Program-made: the position numbers and the translations under genes
Part shown: one piece after another, positions 1-8,457 of the stretch
Position numbering within the stretch: the stretch's first letter is position 1
Layout of the letters: the number at the start of each line of letters is the position of its first letter
Notes under the pieces: model-generated
Seen by the model: only the letters and a program-made list of their open reading frames with translations
Told to the model about the DNA's origin: nothing
The model's database searches: none
DNA from: Promethearchaeota archaeon
Lineage (GTDB): Archaea; Asgardarchaeota; Lokiarchaeia; Sigynarchaeales; SOKP01
Assembly: GCA_019057975.1 (NCBI GenBank)
Contig: JAHLWJ010000044.1
Span: forward strand, 1-20,526
Reading direction: 5' to 3'
DNA length: 20,526 bases

Positions 1-890
1 AAAGGGGAGATGAAGTAATTGTCGTAGATAATCTCTCTGATTACTACGATGTTCAACTGAAGAAAGACAGATTGAAACAAATCAAGGATAAAGTTAAGTT
101 TTATCAGTTAGATATTGCCAACTTGGAAAAATTAAGAGAGGTTTTTAAGGAGGATAAAATAGATAAAGTTTGTCATTTAGCTGCTCAGGCGGGGGTAAGA
201 TATTCCTTGATCAATCCTTTTGAATATGAGAGAACAAATATTCTTGGCACCCTAAATATTTTGGAGTTAATGAAAAGGTTTAAAATTAAGGATTTTATCT
301 TTGCCTCCAGCTCAAGCGTGTACGGAGGTAATAAAAAAATACCTTTTTCAGTAAAAGATAGGGTGGATGAACCCATCTCTTTATACGCTGTTACAAAAAG
401 GTCAAACGAATTGATGGCTTATGCTTATCATAAACTTTACGGTTTTAATTGCATTGGCCTAAGGTTTTTCACTGTTTACGGACCTTGGGGAAGACCAGAT
501 ATGGCTTTATTCAAATTTACAAGGAACATCTTAAAAGGAAAACCAATTGATGTTTATAATTGTGGTAAAATGAAAAGGGATTTTACCTATATTACTGATA
601 TTATTGACGGAATTTTGAGCGCGTTGGAGAAGAACCTCGGATTTGAAATGTCTAACCTGGGTAATTCCACATCTATAAAGTTAAATTACTTCATAGAGTG
701 TATCGAAAAAGAATTAGGCAAGAAAGCAAAAAAGAATTTAATGGAAATACAGCCAGGGGATGTTCCGGAGACATTTGCAGATATAAAGAAAAGTAAAGAG
801 ATGCTTGGTTTTGAACCCAAGGTGAAAATAGAAGAAGGAATTAAAAAATTTATTAAGTGGTATAAGGGATATTATGGAATTAACAAATAA
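1..890 (+). CDS. NAD-dependent nucleotide-sugar epimerase, probably UDP-glucuronate 4-epimerase (5' truncated by window edge)
   Basis: The reading frame is open from base 3, so the gene begins before the window; a TTG at 72 lies inside the domain and is not the start. The visible N-terminus (GDEVIVVDNLSDYYD, then LKKDRL) is the second Rossmann strand and following loop typical of UDP-glucuronate 4-epimerases; the glycine-rich NAD loop just before it is missing. Further on are the LAAQAGVRYS segment, the SSSSVYG strand with its catalytic Ser region, and the catalytic YxxxK pair (YAVTK, bases 384-398). LRFFTVYGPWGRPDMA is the sugar-nucleotide binding stretch characteristic of this subgroup. About 295 codons are visible, close to full length for the extended SDR family. 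The expected reaction is UDP-GlcA to UDP-GalA, a precursor for acidic polysaccharides, in the cytoplasm. The epimerase class is secure; the exact substrate is inferred from similarity. Confidence 0.85.
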   Translation, partial: RGDEVIVVDNLSDYYDVQLKKDRLKQIKDKVKFYQLDIANLEKLREVFKEDKIDKVCHLAAQAGVRYSLINPFEYERTNILGTLNILELMKRFKIKDFIFASSSSVYGGNKKIPFSVKDRVDEPISLYAVTKRSNELMAYAYHKLYGFNCIGLRFFTVYGPWGRPDMALFKFTRNILKGKPIDVYNCGKMKRDFTYITDIIDGILSALEKNLGFEMSNLGNSTSIKLNYFIECIEKELGKKAKKNLMEIQPGDVPETFADIKKSKEMLGFEPKVKIEEGIKKFIKWYKGYYGINK

Positions 891-1989
891 AAAATTGGCC
901 TTGTTTTTTACTGAGGGAATTTCTTTAGAGATTTGGGAGAAAGTAGGAAATCTGGATCGAGAAATTAAGCCTTATAAGGAACTGGCAAAATGTTTCAATG
1001 AAATATATTTCTTTACTTACGGCAAAAGGGATGATTTAAAATATCAAGCTATTCTTCCCCAAAATATAAGAATTTTCCCAAATAAGTGGAATCTTTCCTC
1101 AAAAATTTATAGCTTTTTGTTGCCTTTCTTTTATAGAAAAGAACTGCAAAAAGTTGATATTTTAAAAACAAATCAGATGGGTGGTTCTTGGACAGCTTGG
1201 TTGGCAAAGTTTCTTTTTCGGAAGAAACTAATTATTCGCTGCGGTCATCAATGGAGGTGGGACTTGGAAAAAAGTAAAGTTAAAAGATGGAAAATTTTAC
1301 TGGTTAGTTTAATTGAAGGTTTTATTTATAGAAAAGCTGATGCCATTATTGTTACTTCTACTATAGCTAAAAAGGACATTGAGCAATATTATAAAATCCT
1401 TTCTTCCAAAATAGAGATTATCCCTAATTATATAGATACAGATTTATTTAAACGGAAAAAGAAGAAAAAAGAAGAAAAAAGAATTTGTTTTGTTGCGAGG
1501 CTTGTACATCGTAAGAATCTTCTTAATCTCTTGAAATCGGTAGATGGATTAAATGTAAAGTTAGTAATTTTTGGCAATGGAGAATTACGAGAAAAACTAA
1601 AGAAAAAAACAAAAGAAATAAAAAGCGCAAAAATAGAGTTTCGAGGAAATATTCCTAATAATCTCCTACCAGAAGAACTAAATAAAAGTGAGCTATTTAT
1701 TTTACCTTCATTCTACGAGGGAAATCCAAAAACATTGCTTGAGGCGATGAGCTGTGGTTTGCCTTGTGTGGGTACAAATGTTGAGGGAATAAAAGAGATA
1801 ATAAAGCACAAAGAAAACGGTTATTTATGCGACACCGATGCAAATTCAATCAGGAAAGCAATTTTAAAGGTTTTAGAAGACAAACATATTAGAACAACAC
1901 TGGGTCAAAACGCCAGAAGAACAATTTTAGAAAACTTTGGTTTAGAGAAAATTTTAGAAAAAGAAATAAATATCTATGAAAATTTATGA
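874..1989 (+). CDS. GT4 family glycosyltransferase (GT-B fold)
   Basis: This 371-residue protein has the two-domain GT-B layout. The C-terminal half starts near residue 203 (ICFVARLVHRKNLLNLL) and carries the GT4 nucleotide-sugar signature E-x7-E at about residues 282-290 (EGNPKTLLE), followed by AMSCGLPCVGTNVEG. It would transfer a sugar from a nucleotide donor onto the lipid-linked repeat unit at the cytoplasmic membrane face. The ATG at 874 lies inside the last 17 bases of the epimerase gene and has an AAGGG at 864-868 at suitable spacing, so the two genes are translationally coupled. A lysine-rich run near residues 194-202 (KRKKKKKEEK) marks the linker between the domains and reflects the A-rich DNA. 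Donor and acceptor cannot be told from sequence. Confidence 0.88.
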   Translation: MELTNKKLALFFTEGISLEIWEKVGNLDREIKPYKELAKCFNEIYFFTYGKRDDLKYQAILPQNIRIFPNKWNLSSKIYSFLLPFFYRKELQKVDILKTNQMGGSWTAWLAKFLFRKKLIIRCGHQWRWDLEKSKVKRWKILLVSLIEGFIYRKADAIIVTSTIAKKDIEQYYKILSSKIEIIPNYIDTDLFKRKKKKKEEKRICFVARLVHRKNLLNLLKSVDGLNVKLVIFGNGELREKLKKKTKEIKSAKIEFRGNIPNNLLPEELNKSELFILPSFYEGNPKTLLEAMSCGLPCVGTNVEGIKEIIKHKENGYLCDTDANSIRKAILKVLEDKHIRTTLGQNARRTILENFGLEKILEKEINIYENL

Positions 1990-2678
1990 TAAAAAGAACA
2001 AAAGGTTAATTCTTTTGGAAAAAAAAGCAAATTCTGAATTCTGGGATAAGCATTGGGAACTAAAAATCTCATTATTAAAGTTAAAGAAGGTAAAAAATAA
2101 TAGGTTTATTAGAAAATTTACAAATAAGTTCTTAAGTCCTGGAGTAAAAGTCTTGGAAGGTGGGTGTGGAATAGGGCAAAATGTTTTACGGGCTAGAAGA
2201 TTGGGGATACGATGCTTATGGAGTAGATTCTGCGGAAAACACCATAAGAAAGGTAAAGCAAAATTTTCCAAAATTAAAGTTGTATGTTCAAGATGTTAGA
2301 GAGTTAAATTTTCCAGATAATTTTTTTGATGGTTATTGGTCTTTGGGAGTAATTGAACATTTTTGGGAAGGATATAAAGAAATTTTAAAAGAGGCAAAAA
2401 GGGTAATTAAACAAGGGGGATATTTGTTTTTGACTTTCCCTTATATGTGAGCTCTAAGAAGATTAAAAGCAAGATTAGGAATTTATGAAACCTCGAAACA
2501 TAACTTAAAGATTGATAATTTTTATCAATTCATTTTAGATATAAAAAAAGTTAAAGTAGATGTGGAAAAATATGGATTTAAATTGATCTCAAAATATCCA
2601 TACAATGCTGCCAAAGGTATAAAAGATGAATTTTTCCTCTTAAAACCGATTTTACAGAAAATTTACAATAGTCAATAA
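1976..2678 (+). pseudogene. Class I SAM-dependent methyltransferase, broken by a frameshift and an in-frame TGA
   Basis: The gene starts at the ATG at 1976, overlapping the upstream glycosyltransferase by 14 bases. It reads through FWDKHWE to the SAM motif I (KVLEGGCGIGQNV), then goes out of frame. The T run at 2184-2187 has four Ts; with three the protein continues as NVYGLEDWGYDAYGVDSAEN, motif II included. The restored frame runs through YWSLGVIEHF and the IKQGGYLFLTFPYM strand. It then meets TGA at 2448-2450, after which the same frame continues sensibly (ALRRLKARLGIYET) to TAA at 2676-2678. A full product would be about 233 residues. TGA ends neighbouring genes normally (for example at 1989 and 5201), so recoding is unlikely. 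Two independent lesions make this a pseudogene unless one is an assembly error. Its likely former role was methylating a sugar of the surface glycan. Confidence 0.85.
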
Positions 2679-2684
2679 ACCAAA

Positions 2685-4076
2685 ATGAACATCAAAAAGA
2701 TAAAAACTATTGCTAAAAAATTTCCTTTTATAGTAGCTTATTATAGATTTATATATAGAATTTATAAAGAAATTATACTTTTTACAAAACTGATAAAATT
2801 TCATATTAGAAATCTTTCATTTAATTATCATGTTTCCATTTCTACCCAACATATTCATATATTATCTAAAATAAAAAGCCCTTCGCTAGAACAATTCTTT
2901 AATCAAAAGACAGTTAAATTTAAGAAAGGTAGCTATCTTTATTATCTGCCACCTCAAGATAATTTATGGTTTAATAATATACTAAAAAATTATCCTAAAG
3001 GTTCTGCTCTAAAGATATTAAAAACTTCCGGAAAGGCAAATGAACGTATCTATATCCGAACTAAAAATAAACCTATTTCTCAACAGTATTTATTTCCAAA
3101 TTCCCACGAAATGCTCTCCTCTTGTAATTATTTAAACACCTTTAAGATTACTCCTCGAATATACGATTTGGCTTATATACAACTTGGAAAAGATTTTTTT
3201 CCAACATTTATCGTAGAGCATATAAATGGACGAGAACCTGATTACAAAGAATGTAAAAGATTTCAAAATCGTATTAAAACTCTAATAAATAAAGAATTAT
3301 TGTCAATTATAAGTGTTAAACCTTGGCATAAAACAACCGATTTTTCCTGTCCACATTGCTCAGGAAATTTATTAATTAATGATAATAATACTTTTTATGT
3401 TGATTTTCAAAACTTTGTCATTAATACAAATAAGGCAATGAAAGAGGAATCAAGATTAGCTAAAAATTATAGTCATTTCGGGTCAAAATATTTTGTTAGA
3501 GGAGGTAAATATTTATATCAATCTGTACCTCAATATTCAAAATATGGTAAGAGAGATACAGACATTCGATGGAATGTTATTGAAGATATGCTATCAAAAA
3601 GTAATTTGACATTATATAAAAAGGTAGTTTTTGATATTGGTTGCAATATTGGCATGATTATAGGGAAATGTCTCAATTCAGGAGCTTTTTGGTGTGTTGG
3701 ATGGGATAGGTCAAATTTAATCTCTCATACTGACAGAATATTATCTTTGTTGGGATATGGTCGATATAACTTATATGGGGCTGACTTAGATCAGAATTAT
3801 CAATTCCATCGCGATGTTCCTAATCACTTGGAAAACATGGTAGATGATGCTTTTTTGTTTTTTTTATCTATGCGTGCTCATATCGGTTTCCCAAGAAATT
3901 TATTAAAAATGCCTTGGAGATATATGGTTTACGAAGATCATCAAAATGAAGAAAGAAATATGGACAAATATTTAGCAGAAATTAAAAAAATTATAAAAAT
4001 AAAAGTTTTGGGTCATTCATCTATAACCGATGCTGATTCTTTTCGCAGGCCATTGGTTTTATTAGAAAAGTTATAA
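2685..4076 (+). CDS. Kinase-like domain fused to a SAM-dependent methyltransferase domain
   Basis: This 463-residue protein appears to have two domains. Residues of roughly 60-250 resemble a small-molecule or LPS kinase fold: a hinge-like FIVEHINGREP at 175-185, then CPHCSGNLLIN at 222-232, which aligns with the catalytic loop HGDxHPGNLL, then YVDFQNF at 238-244, equivalent to the metal-binding DFG/DFQ segment. The catalytic Asp of the HxD motif is absent (Pro at that position), while the loop Asn and the DF Asp are kept. Residues 300-463 hold a class I methyltransferase with motif I VVFDIGCNIG at 314-323 and GWDRS at 339-343. Its lead-in (YQSVPQYS..GKRDTDIR) is typical of sugar methyltransferases. 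E. coli WbdD, which caps O-antigen chains, also joins methyltransferase and kinase domains but in the opposite order. A glycan-modifying role is inference; the methyltransferase half is secure and the kinase half moderately so. No clear ribosome binding site precedes the ATG. Confidence 0.65.
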   Translation: MNIKKIKTIAKKFPFIVAYYRFIYRIYKEIILFTKLIKFHIRNLSFNYHVSISTQHIHILSKIKSPSLEQFFNQKTVKFKKGSYLYYLPPQDNLWFNNILKNYPKGSALKILKTSGKANERIYIRTKNKPISQQYLFPNSHEMLSSCNYLNTFKITPRIYDLAYIQLGKDFFPTFIVEHINGREPDYKECKRFQNRIKTLINKELLSIISVKPWHKTTDFSCPHCSGNLLINDNNTFYVDFQNFVINTNKAMKEESRLAKNYSHFGSKYFVRGGKYLYQSVPQYSKYGKRDTDIRWNVIEDMLSKSNLTLYKKVVFDIGCNIGMIIGKCLNSGAFWCVGWDRSNLISHTDRILSLLGYGRYNLYGADLDQNYQFHRDVPNHLENMVDDAFLFFLSMRAHIGFPRNLLKMPWRYMVYEDHQNEERNMDKYLAEIKKIIKIKVLGHSSITDADSFRRPLVLLEKL

Positions 4077-4157
4077 ATTAACTGTAGAAACTTTTAAAGG
4101 TGAGTTAAGCTAAGTAGATTTGGAGCTAAAGAAATACTCAATCCAATTTGGGGAAAT

Positions 4158-5201
4158 ATGGGTAGTAGTAAAATAAGAATTTTTATATTTGGAAGAGATA
4201 AAATCAATTGGTCAATTGATAAAGACAGAGAGGCGATTGTTTCTTTGTTAAAAGAAAATGGTTTCCGGATCACAGAGAGTATTTTTGAAGCAACTCACAT
4301 TTTCTGCGTCTGGTATGATTTATTACTCAATTTTAAACATCGTTGGTTAAGTTATTTTAAAAATCTCTTCAACAAAAAACTGATTGTGATAATTACTAAT
4401 GATATTACTTTTACCCCAGAGAAGGTAAATTTTCTCATGAAATTTGTCGATGTCTGTATTGCTCCATCTGAGAAAATGTTCAATTTTTTAAAGAAAAAAA
4501 TAAAAGTGTATAAAATTCCTTTTTTTGTTGATCCACAATTATTTAAACCTTTAAAATTATCAAAACAAAAAATTTGCAAAAAATTAGGAATAAACTATGA
4601 GAAAATCGAAAATAAAATTATTATAGGATCGTTCCAACGCGACTCTTTGGGTAAAGACTTATCGCAACCAAAATGGCAGAAAAATCCAGATTTATTGATT
4701 GAAATTTTAGAGAAATTACCAAAAGAAAGATATCTCCTTTTACTTGCCGGTCCAAGAAGACATTATATTGTAAGAAAATGTAGAGAAAACGGAATACCCT
4801 TTTTGTTTTATGGAGATGCTTCTTATCTTGAAAAGTGGAAAGATGATATCCTAGTAAACAATTCATCTTTAGAGATCATTAATTATCTTTATAATCTTAC
4901 TGATATTTATATTGTTTCTTCCAAAAGCGAAGGAGGACCAAAACAAGTTATAGAAAGCTCTTTTACTAAAACTTTGATTTTTAGCACCAAAGTAGGATTA
5001 GCTCCAGATATTTTGTCTCCTTATTTATTATTTGAAGAGGATGAGATTCAATCTTTGATTGAGAAAATTGAAAAATCCTTTAAACAACCCCAGGAATTTA
5101 ATAAGTACATTGAATATAATTTTCAAAAAGCTAGAGAAGGAATAGACTTAAAGGTTTTGAAAGAGAAATATAGAAGGGTAATCTTAGAAAATTTAAAATG
5201 A
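4158..5201 (+). CDS. GT4-like glycosyltransferase
   Basis: The protein is 347 residues with a GT-B organisation. The N-terminal half ends in CIAPSEKMFNFL and a linker containing IPFFVDPQLFKP, which matches the usual GT4 inter-domain segment. The C-terminal half begins IIIGSFQRDS and includes the E-x7-E signature at residues 258-266 (EGGPKQVIE). The region after it (SSFTKTLIFSTKVGLAPDIL) is a divergent version of the usual AMACGxPVVxxxVGG stretch, so this is an outlying family member. A GGGGA at 4150-4154 precedes the ATG with short spacing. The stop overlaps the next start as ATGA (5198-5201), implying coupled translation. Expected role: addition of one sugar to the repeat unit on the cytoplasmic face. 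Specificity is unknown. Confidence 0.78.
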   Translation: MGSSKIRIFIFGRDKINWSIDKDREAIVSLLKENGFRITESIFEATHIFCVWYDLLLNFKHRWLSYFKNLFNKKLIVIITNDITFTPEKVNFLMKFVDVCIAPSEKMFNFLKKKIKVYKIPFFVDPQLFKPLKLSKQKICKKLGINYEKIENKIIIGSFQRDSLGKDLSQPKWQKNPDLLIEILEKLPKERYLLLLAGPRRHYIVRKCRENGIPFLFYGDASYLEKWKDDILVNNSSLEIINYLYNLTDIYIVSSKSEGGPKQVIESSFTKTLIFSTKVGLAPDILSPYLLFEEDEIQSLIEKIEKSFKQPQEFNKYIEYNFQKAREGIDLKVLKEKYRRVILENLK

Positions 5202-6247
5202 AAATCCATATTTCTTACAAATTTCAAAAAGGTACTTGGGGCGGTGGAAACCAGTTTTTAAAAGCGTTAAAAAAAGAATTTGTAAAAATGAACCTGTATG
5301 AGGAAAATCCAGAAAAAGCAGAAATAATTTTATTAAATAGTCATCATAATTTCGACGAAACGTTTAGATTAAAAATAAAATATCCTCAAAAAATTATTAT
5401 TCATCGCATAGATGGACCAATCCAAATAATTAGAGGGAAAGATAAGATTTTAGACAAAGTAATTTTACAATTTAATAATCTTGTTGCCGATGGAATAGTT
5501 TTTCAATCAAACTGGTCGAGAAATCAGAACAAAAAACTTTTTGGAATTTCAACAGAATATGAGACAGTTATTCATAACGCTTCAGATAATGAAATTTTTA
5601 ACAAAAATAACAAAAGAGAATTCAATCCCAATGATAAAATTAAACTGATAGCTACCAGTTGGTCCTCTAATTGGCGAAAGGGATTTGACATTTACAAATA
5701 TTTGGATGAGAACCTCAATTTTAATAAATACGGGATGACTTTTGTTGGTAATTTACCAATTGAGTTTAGAAACATAAAATGGATTAAACCTATTTTACCA
5801 GAAAAATTAGCAGAAATTTTAAAGCACCACGATATCTATGTTACTGCTAGTCAGGGTGATCCCTGTTCTAATTCTTTAATTGAAGCATTATCTTGTGGTT
5901 TGCCAGCAGTTACTTTAAATAATGGGGGGCACCCAGAGTTAGTTCAAAAAGGTGGCGAACTATTTAACAGCAAAGAGGATATTATAGAAAAAATTGAAAA
6001 AGTTGCGCAAAATTATTATTACTATCAATCGCAAACTCCAGAATTTTCCATTAAAAAAGTTGCGCAAGAATATTATGAACTTGCCAAGAGAATTTATAAT
6101 GATGTTAAGGACAAAAGATATCAGTCAAAACAAGTTAAATTTTCAACAAAAATAAATTTTTACAAAATGAACTTCATGATTTCGAAATGGAAGGGATTAA
6201 ATAAACTAACAAAAATAAGCAAAAAATTATGGATTTTAAAAAATTAG
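5198..6247 (+). CDS. GT4-like glycosyltransferase
   Basis: The 349-residue product begins MKIHISYKFQ and has the N-terminal glycine-rich acceptor loop GTWGGGNQFLKAL (residues 12-24). Later come the linker TVIHNASDNEIFN and the second Rossmann domain (KIKLIATSWSSNWRKGFDIYKYL). The nucleotide-sugar signature is D-x7-E at 221-229 (DPCSNSLIE) followed by ALSCGLPAVTLNNGGHPELV. The first acidic residue is Asp rather than Glu, a conservative variant. The gene overlaps its upstream neighbour by 4 bases and the next by 19, so the three are likely one translational unit. The tail after about residue 300 is basic, which may help membrane association. It probably adds a sugar to the lipid-linked oligosaccharide; the donor sugar cannot be assigned. 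Confidence 0.85.
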   Translation: MKIHISYKFQKGTWGGGNQFLKALKKEFVKMNLYEENPEKAEIILLNSHHNFDETFRLKIKYPQKIIIHRIDGPIQIIRGKDKILDKVILQFNNLVADGIVFQSNWSRNQNKKLFGISTEYETVIHNASDNEIFNKNNKREFNPNDKIKLIATSWSSNWRKGFDIYKYLDENLNFNKYGMTFVGNLPIEFRNIKWIKPILPEKLAEILKHHDIYVTASQGDPCSNSLIEALSCGLPAVTLNNGGHPELVQKGGELFNSKEDIIEKIEKVAQNYYYYQSQTPEFSIKKVAQEYYELAKRIYNDVKDKRYQSKQVKFSTKINFYKMNFMISKWKGLNKLTKISKKLWILKN

Positions 6248-7029
6248 GAAGGTTGAGCAAAGATACTTGGAATAAGTTAGCTACCAAAGATGCAGAATTT
6301 TATATTCTTACAAAAAAAGGTAAGGAAGACAAAGGATGGGGTAAAAAAGAATTTTTAGAAACAGGTCAAGACCAATGGGCTAAATTTAAAAGCTTACTAT
6401 CCCATTATGGATTATTAAAAGATATAATCTCAAAAAACAAGATAACTTTAGATATGGGTTGTGGTGTAGGAAGAATAACTTTTGCAATAGCTAAGGACTT
6501 TTCTAAGGCTATAGGGGTGGACGTATCGGAAGAGATGATTAAAAAAGCACAAAAATATCAAAAAAATTTAGATATCAAAAATGTAGAGTTTTTAGTAAAT
6601 AATGGAGTAGATTTATCTTTGCTTTCAGATAATTCTATAGATTTTGTATTCAGTTATATTAGCTTACAACACTGTCCTTCTTCAAGACAAGTTTTAGAAT
6701 ATATTAAGGAATTCTCAAGAGTCCTAAGGCCCAAAGGCGTTTGCTTGTTTCAAGCCAGAGTATCCCCCAATCTTAAAAGATACATTAGATTTATGTTGTC
6801 CAAAAAATTAGCAAAGATTAAACAGCTATTCAAAAAAAAATATCACACAAAGAACGCATTTATGGGCAATTGGTGTTATTATCCCAATGTTTACAAAATA
6901 GTTTCTCAATATTTTTCTTCCTTTTATTTATTGCAAACACCAATAGAAATTTATAAAGATCGTTTTTGGAAACTTAATACTGAATATGAAAGATGGAAAA
7001 GAAGTTTCTTTATTTGTATTAAAGAATAG
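6229..7029 (+). CDS. Class I SAM-dependent methyltransferase
   Basis: This 266-residue protein has SAM motif I at 74-81 (LDMGCGVG), the acidic end of strand 2 at VDVS (97-100), and the motif IV/post-motif region FVFSYISLQHC, followed by FSRVLRPKGVCLFQA, the usual strand 5 of the Methyltransf_11 group. The ATG lies 19 bases inside the previous gene. Position in the operon suggests O-methylation of a sugar in the repeat unit. The stop at 7027-7029 lies only 22 bases before the original start of the next methyltransferase at 7052, so the two genes were adjacent before the insertion sequence entered. The methyltransferase class is clear; the substrate is inferred from context. Confidence 0.85.
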   Translation: MDFKKLGRLSKDTWNKLATKDAEFYILTKKGKEDKGWGKKEFLETGQDQWAKFKSLLSHYGLLKDIISKNKITLDMGCGVGRITFAIAKDFSKAIGVDVSEEMIKKAQKYQKNLDIKNVEFLVNNGVDLSLLSDNSIDFVFSYISLQHCPSSRQVLEYIKEFSRVLRPKGVCLFQARVSPNLKRYIRFMLSKKLAKIKQLFKKKYHTKNAFMGNWCYYPNVYKIVSQYFSSFYLLQTPIEIYKDRFWKLNTEYERWKRSFFICIKE

Positions 7030-7052
7030 GTTAAAGATTCAAAGAAAATATA

Positions 7053-7060
7053 TGAAAAAC
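7053..7060 (+). repeat. Left target-site duplication of the ISL3-type element
   Basis: TGAAAAAC immediately precedes the left inverted repeat. Its partner TTAAAAAC follows the right inverted repeat at 8471-8478, with one mismatch. The T and G here are the last two bases of the ATG (7052-7054) that was the original start of the downstream methyltransferase. Confidence 0.82.
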
Positions 7061-7122
7061 GAGTCTTGCTCAAATTTTTAGCAGAATATAGAGTTTTTGT
7101 TCTTTGAGATAAATCCTGTTAA

Positions 7123-7146
7123 GCTTCCTTCTAAAAAGAAGGGAGC
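7123..7146 (+). promoter_or_regulatory. Hairpin masking the transposase ribosome binding site
   Basis: A 10-bp stem (7123-7132 with 7137-7146, one G-T pair) closes an AAAA loop at 7133-7136. Its 3' arm contains AAGGGAG (7139-7145), the strong Shine-Dalgarno sequence of the transposase GTG start at 7152. In mRNA the site would be paired and poorly available, a recognised way for insertion sequences to limit transposase made from outside transcripts. The structure was read by eye; the regulatory effect is inferred. Confidence 0.6.
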
Positions 7147-7151
7147 ATCAA

Positions 7152-8390
7152 GTGTCTAAAGATAGTAGAGGACTCTGGATTAAGGTTATTAAACCTCGTA
7201 TCCCTAAGTATTGTGTTTGTCCTTCGTGTGGATTAAAACAGCGGTTTAAGAAAGAAAATGAACATTGGAAAACAGTCAAAGACTTTCATCTTGATAAACC
7301 AGTTCTGTTTAAGGTACTTGTTGTATCCGCTAAATGCCTAAATCCTCACTGCAAGGTGAAAAGTTTTCCCTTGCCGGTAAAGGGAATCACAAAGTACCAA
7401 AGAACAACGAATCGAGTGATTAAAGAAGGTGTAGCCAGTAATATCTTAAACAATATTCCTGCAGAGAAGATAAGGGAACGTTTTGTCCGCTCTCTTAACG
7501 TTACTGGCTCCCGACGTACTCTTGATCGCTGGAAACACAAAGAAGCTGATAAGCTAAACTTCAAAGGCCTTATAGAAAAACTAAAACCTTCGAGAGTGCT
7601 TTGTCTTGATGATCTTGACCCTGAAAGATCTACCTGTAAACACCTTATAACTTCAGATAGGATAAAAGGGTATATCCTCTATCTTGATGCTCTTCTAAAT
7701 CAAAGTGAAGAAGAAGTAGTGAGGTATCTTACCACCCTTAAAAGTTTAGGAATAAATGAAGTTGCCTGCTTCATTGTGGATATGTGGAAGTCTTTTCCGC
7801 CAGCTATACACAAAGTTTATCCAGAGGCAAAGATCCAGTACGATTACTTTCACATCTGGGAAGCTGTAAATCGTCACCTAGATAATGCTATGAAAGATTA
7901 CTCCCGCTATCTAAGATATGTAGGAAATCCTGAGCTTGCTAAAAGAGTGTGGTGCTATAGAAGGATTTTTCTAAAGCACCCCAAAAGATATACTGAGAAG
8001 GATAAGAAAATAATGGATGAGATTATCTTATCCTGCGAACAAGAACTTCCTGCAAACATCCTTGTTTTGAAAGATCGAATAAGAGATATCTTCGAGAACA
8101 GTTTATCACAAGACGAAGCCTATGAAAAAAAGAACAAGCTATACTTTGAAGGCTGGCACAAGAAAAATCGTCACTTTAAAAAGATCATTAAGTCATTTAT
8201 AAGTATTCCTACGTGTGAGTATATGTTTACTTATCTCAAAGAACCTGATGTTCTAAGATCTGGTAATTCAGAGAACTCCATTAAACTGGTCAGATCCTGG
8301 GAAAATCCCAGATATGGTTTTAGGACCACCAAAGGTCTTCAAGATCACCTGAAGCTATATCAAAAGATGAAATATTTAGGGAAAATATAA
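7152..8390 (+). CDS. tnpA: ISL3 family transposase
   Basis: The 412-residue protein starts at GTG 7152, 6 bases after the AAGGGAG Shine-Dalgarno sequence. The N-terminal region has the ISL3 zinc-finger pattern: cysteines at 21, 23 and 26 (YCVCPSCG) and at 62 and 67 (CLNPHC). A helix-turn-helix-like stretch follows (VTGSRRTLDRWKHKEAD, about 117-133). The DDE catalytic core is visible as CLDDLD (Asp153/154), FIVDMWKSF (Asp210) and SGNSENSIKL (Glu374), followed by PRYGFRTTKGL, the usual ISL3 ending. Length and motif order suit an intact enzyme, which would cut and paste the surrounding element between its 23-bp ends. No frameshift or internal stop is seen, so it may still be active. Confidence 0.9.
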   Translation: MSKDSRGLWIKVIKPRIPKYCVCPSCGLKQRFKKENEHWKTVKDFHLDKPVLFKVLVVSAKCLNPHCKVKSFPLPVKGITKYQRTTNRVIKEGVASNILNNIPAEKIRERFVRSLNVTGSRRTLDRWKHKEADKLNFKGLIEKLKPSRVLCLDDLDPERSTCKHLITSDRIKGYILYLDALLNQSEEEVVRYLTTLKSLGINEVACFIVDMWKSFPPAIHKVYPEAKIQYDYFHIWEAVNRHLDNAMKDYSRYLRYVGNPELAKRVWCYRRIFLKHPKRYTEKDKKIMDEIILSCEQELPANILVLKDRIRDIFENSLSQDEAYEKKNKLYFEGWHKKNRHFKKIIKSFISIPTCEYMFTYLKEPDVLRSGNSENSIKLVRSWENPRYGFRTTKGLQDHLKLYQKMKYLGKI

Positions 8391-8457
8391 TTTAAAACAA
8401 AAAATTTCCCTCAAGTGACCACCTGACAAGGAAAAGAGCGAAAAAGTTGCTAAAAAT

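Noticed and set aside
2448..2450. In-frame TGA as a recoded codon (selenocysteine, or Trp/Gly in an alternative code)
   Set aside because: TGA is the normal stop of several genes here (1989, 5201, 9129), the gene has a separate frameshift, and no selenocysteine-type structure was noticed after it. A nonsense mutation is simpler.
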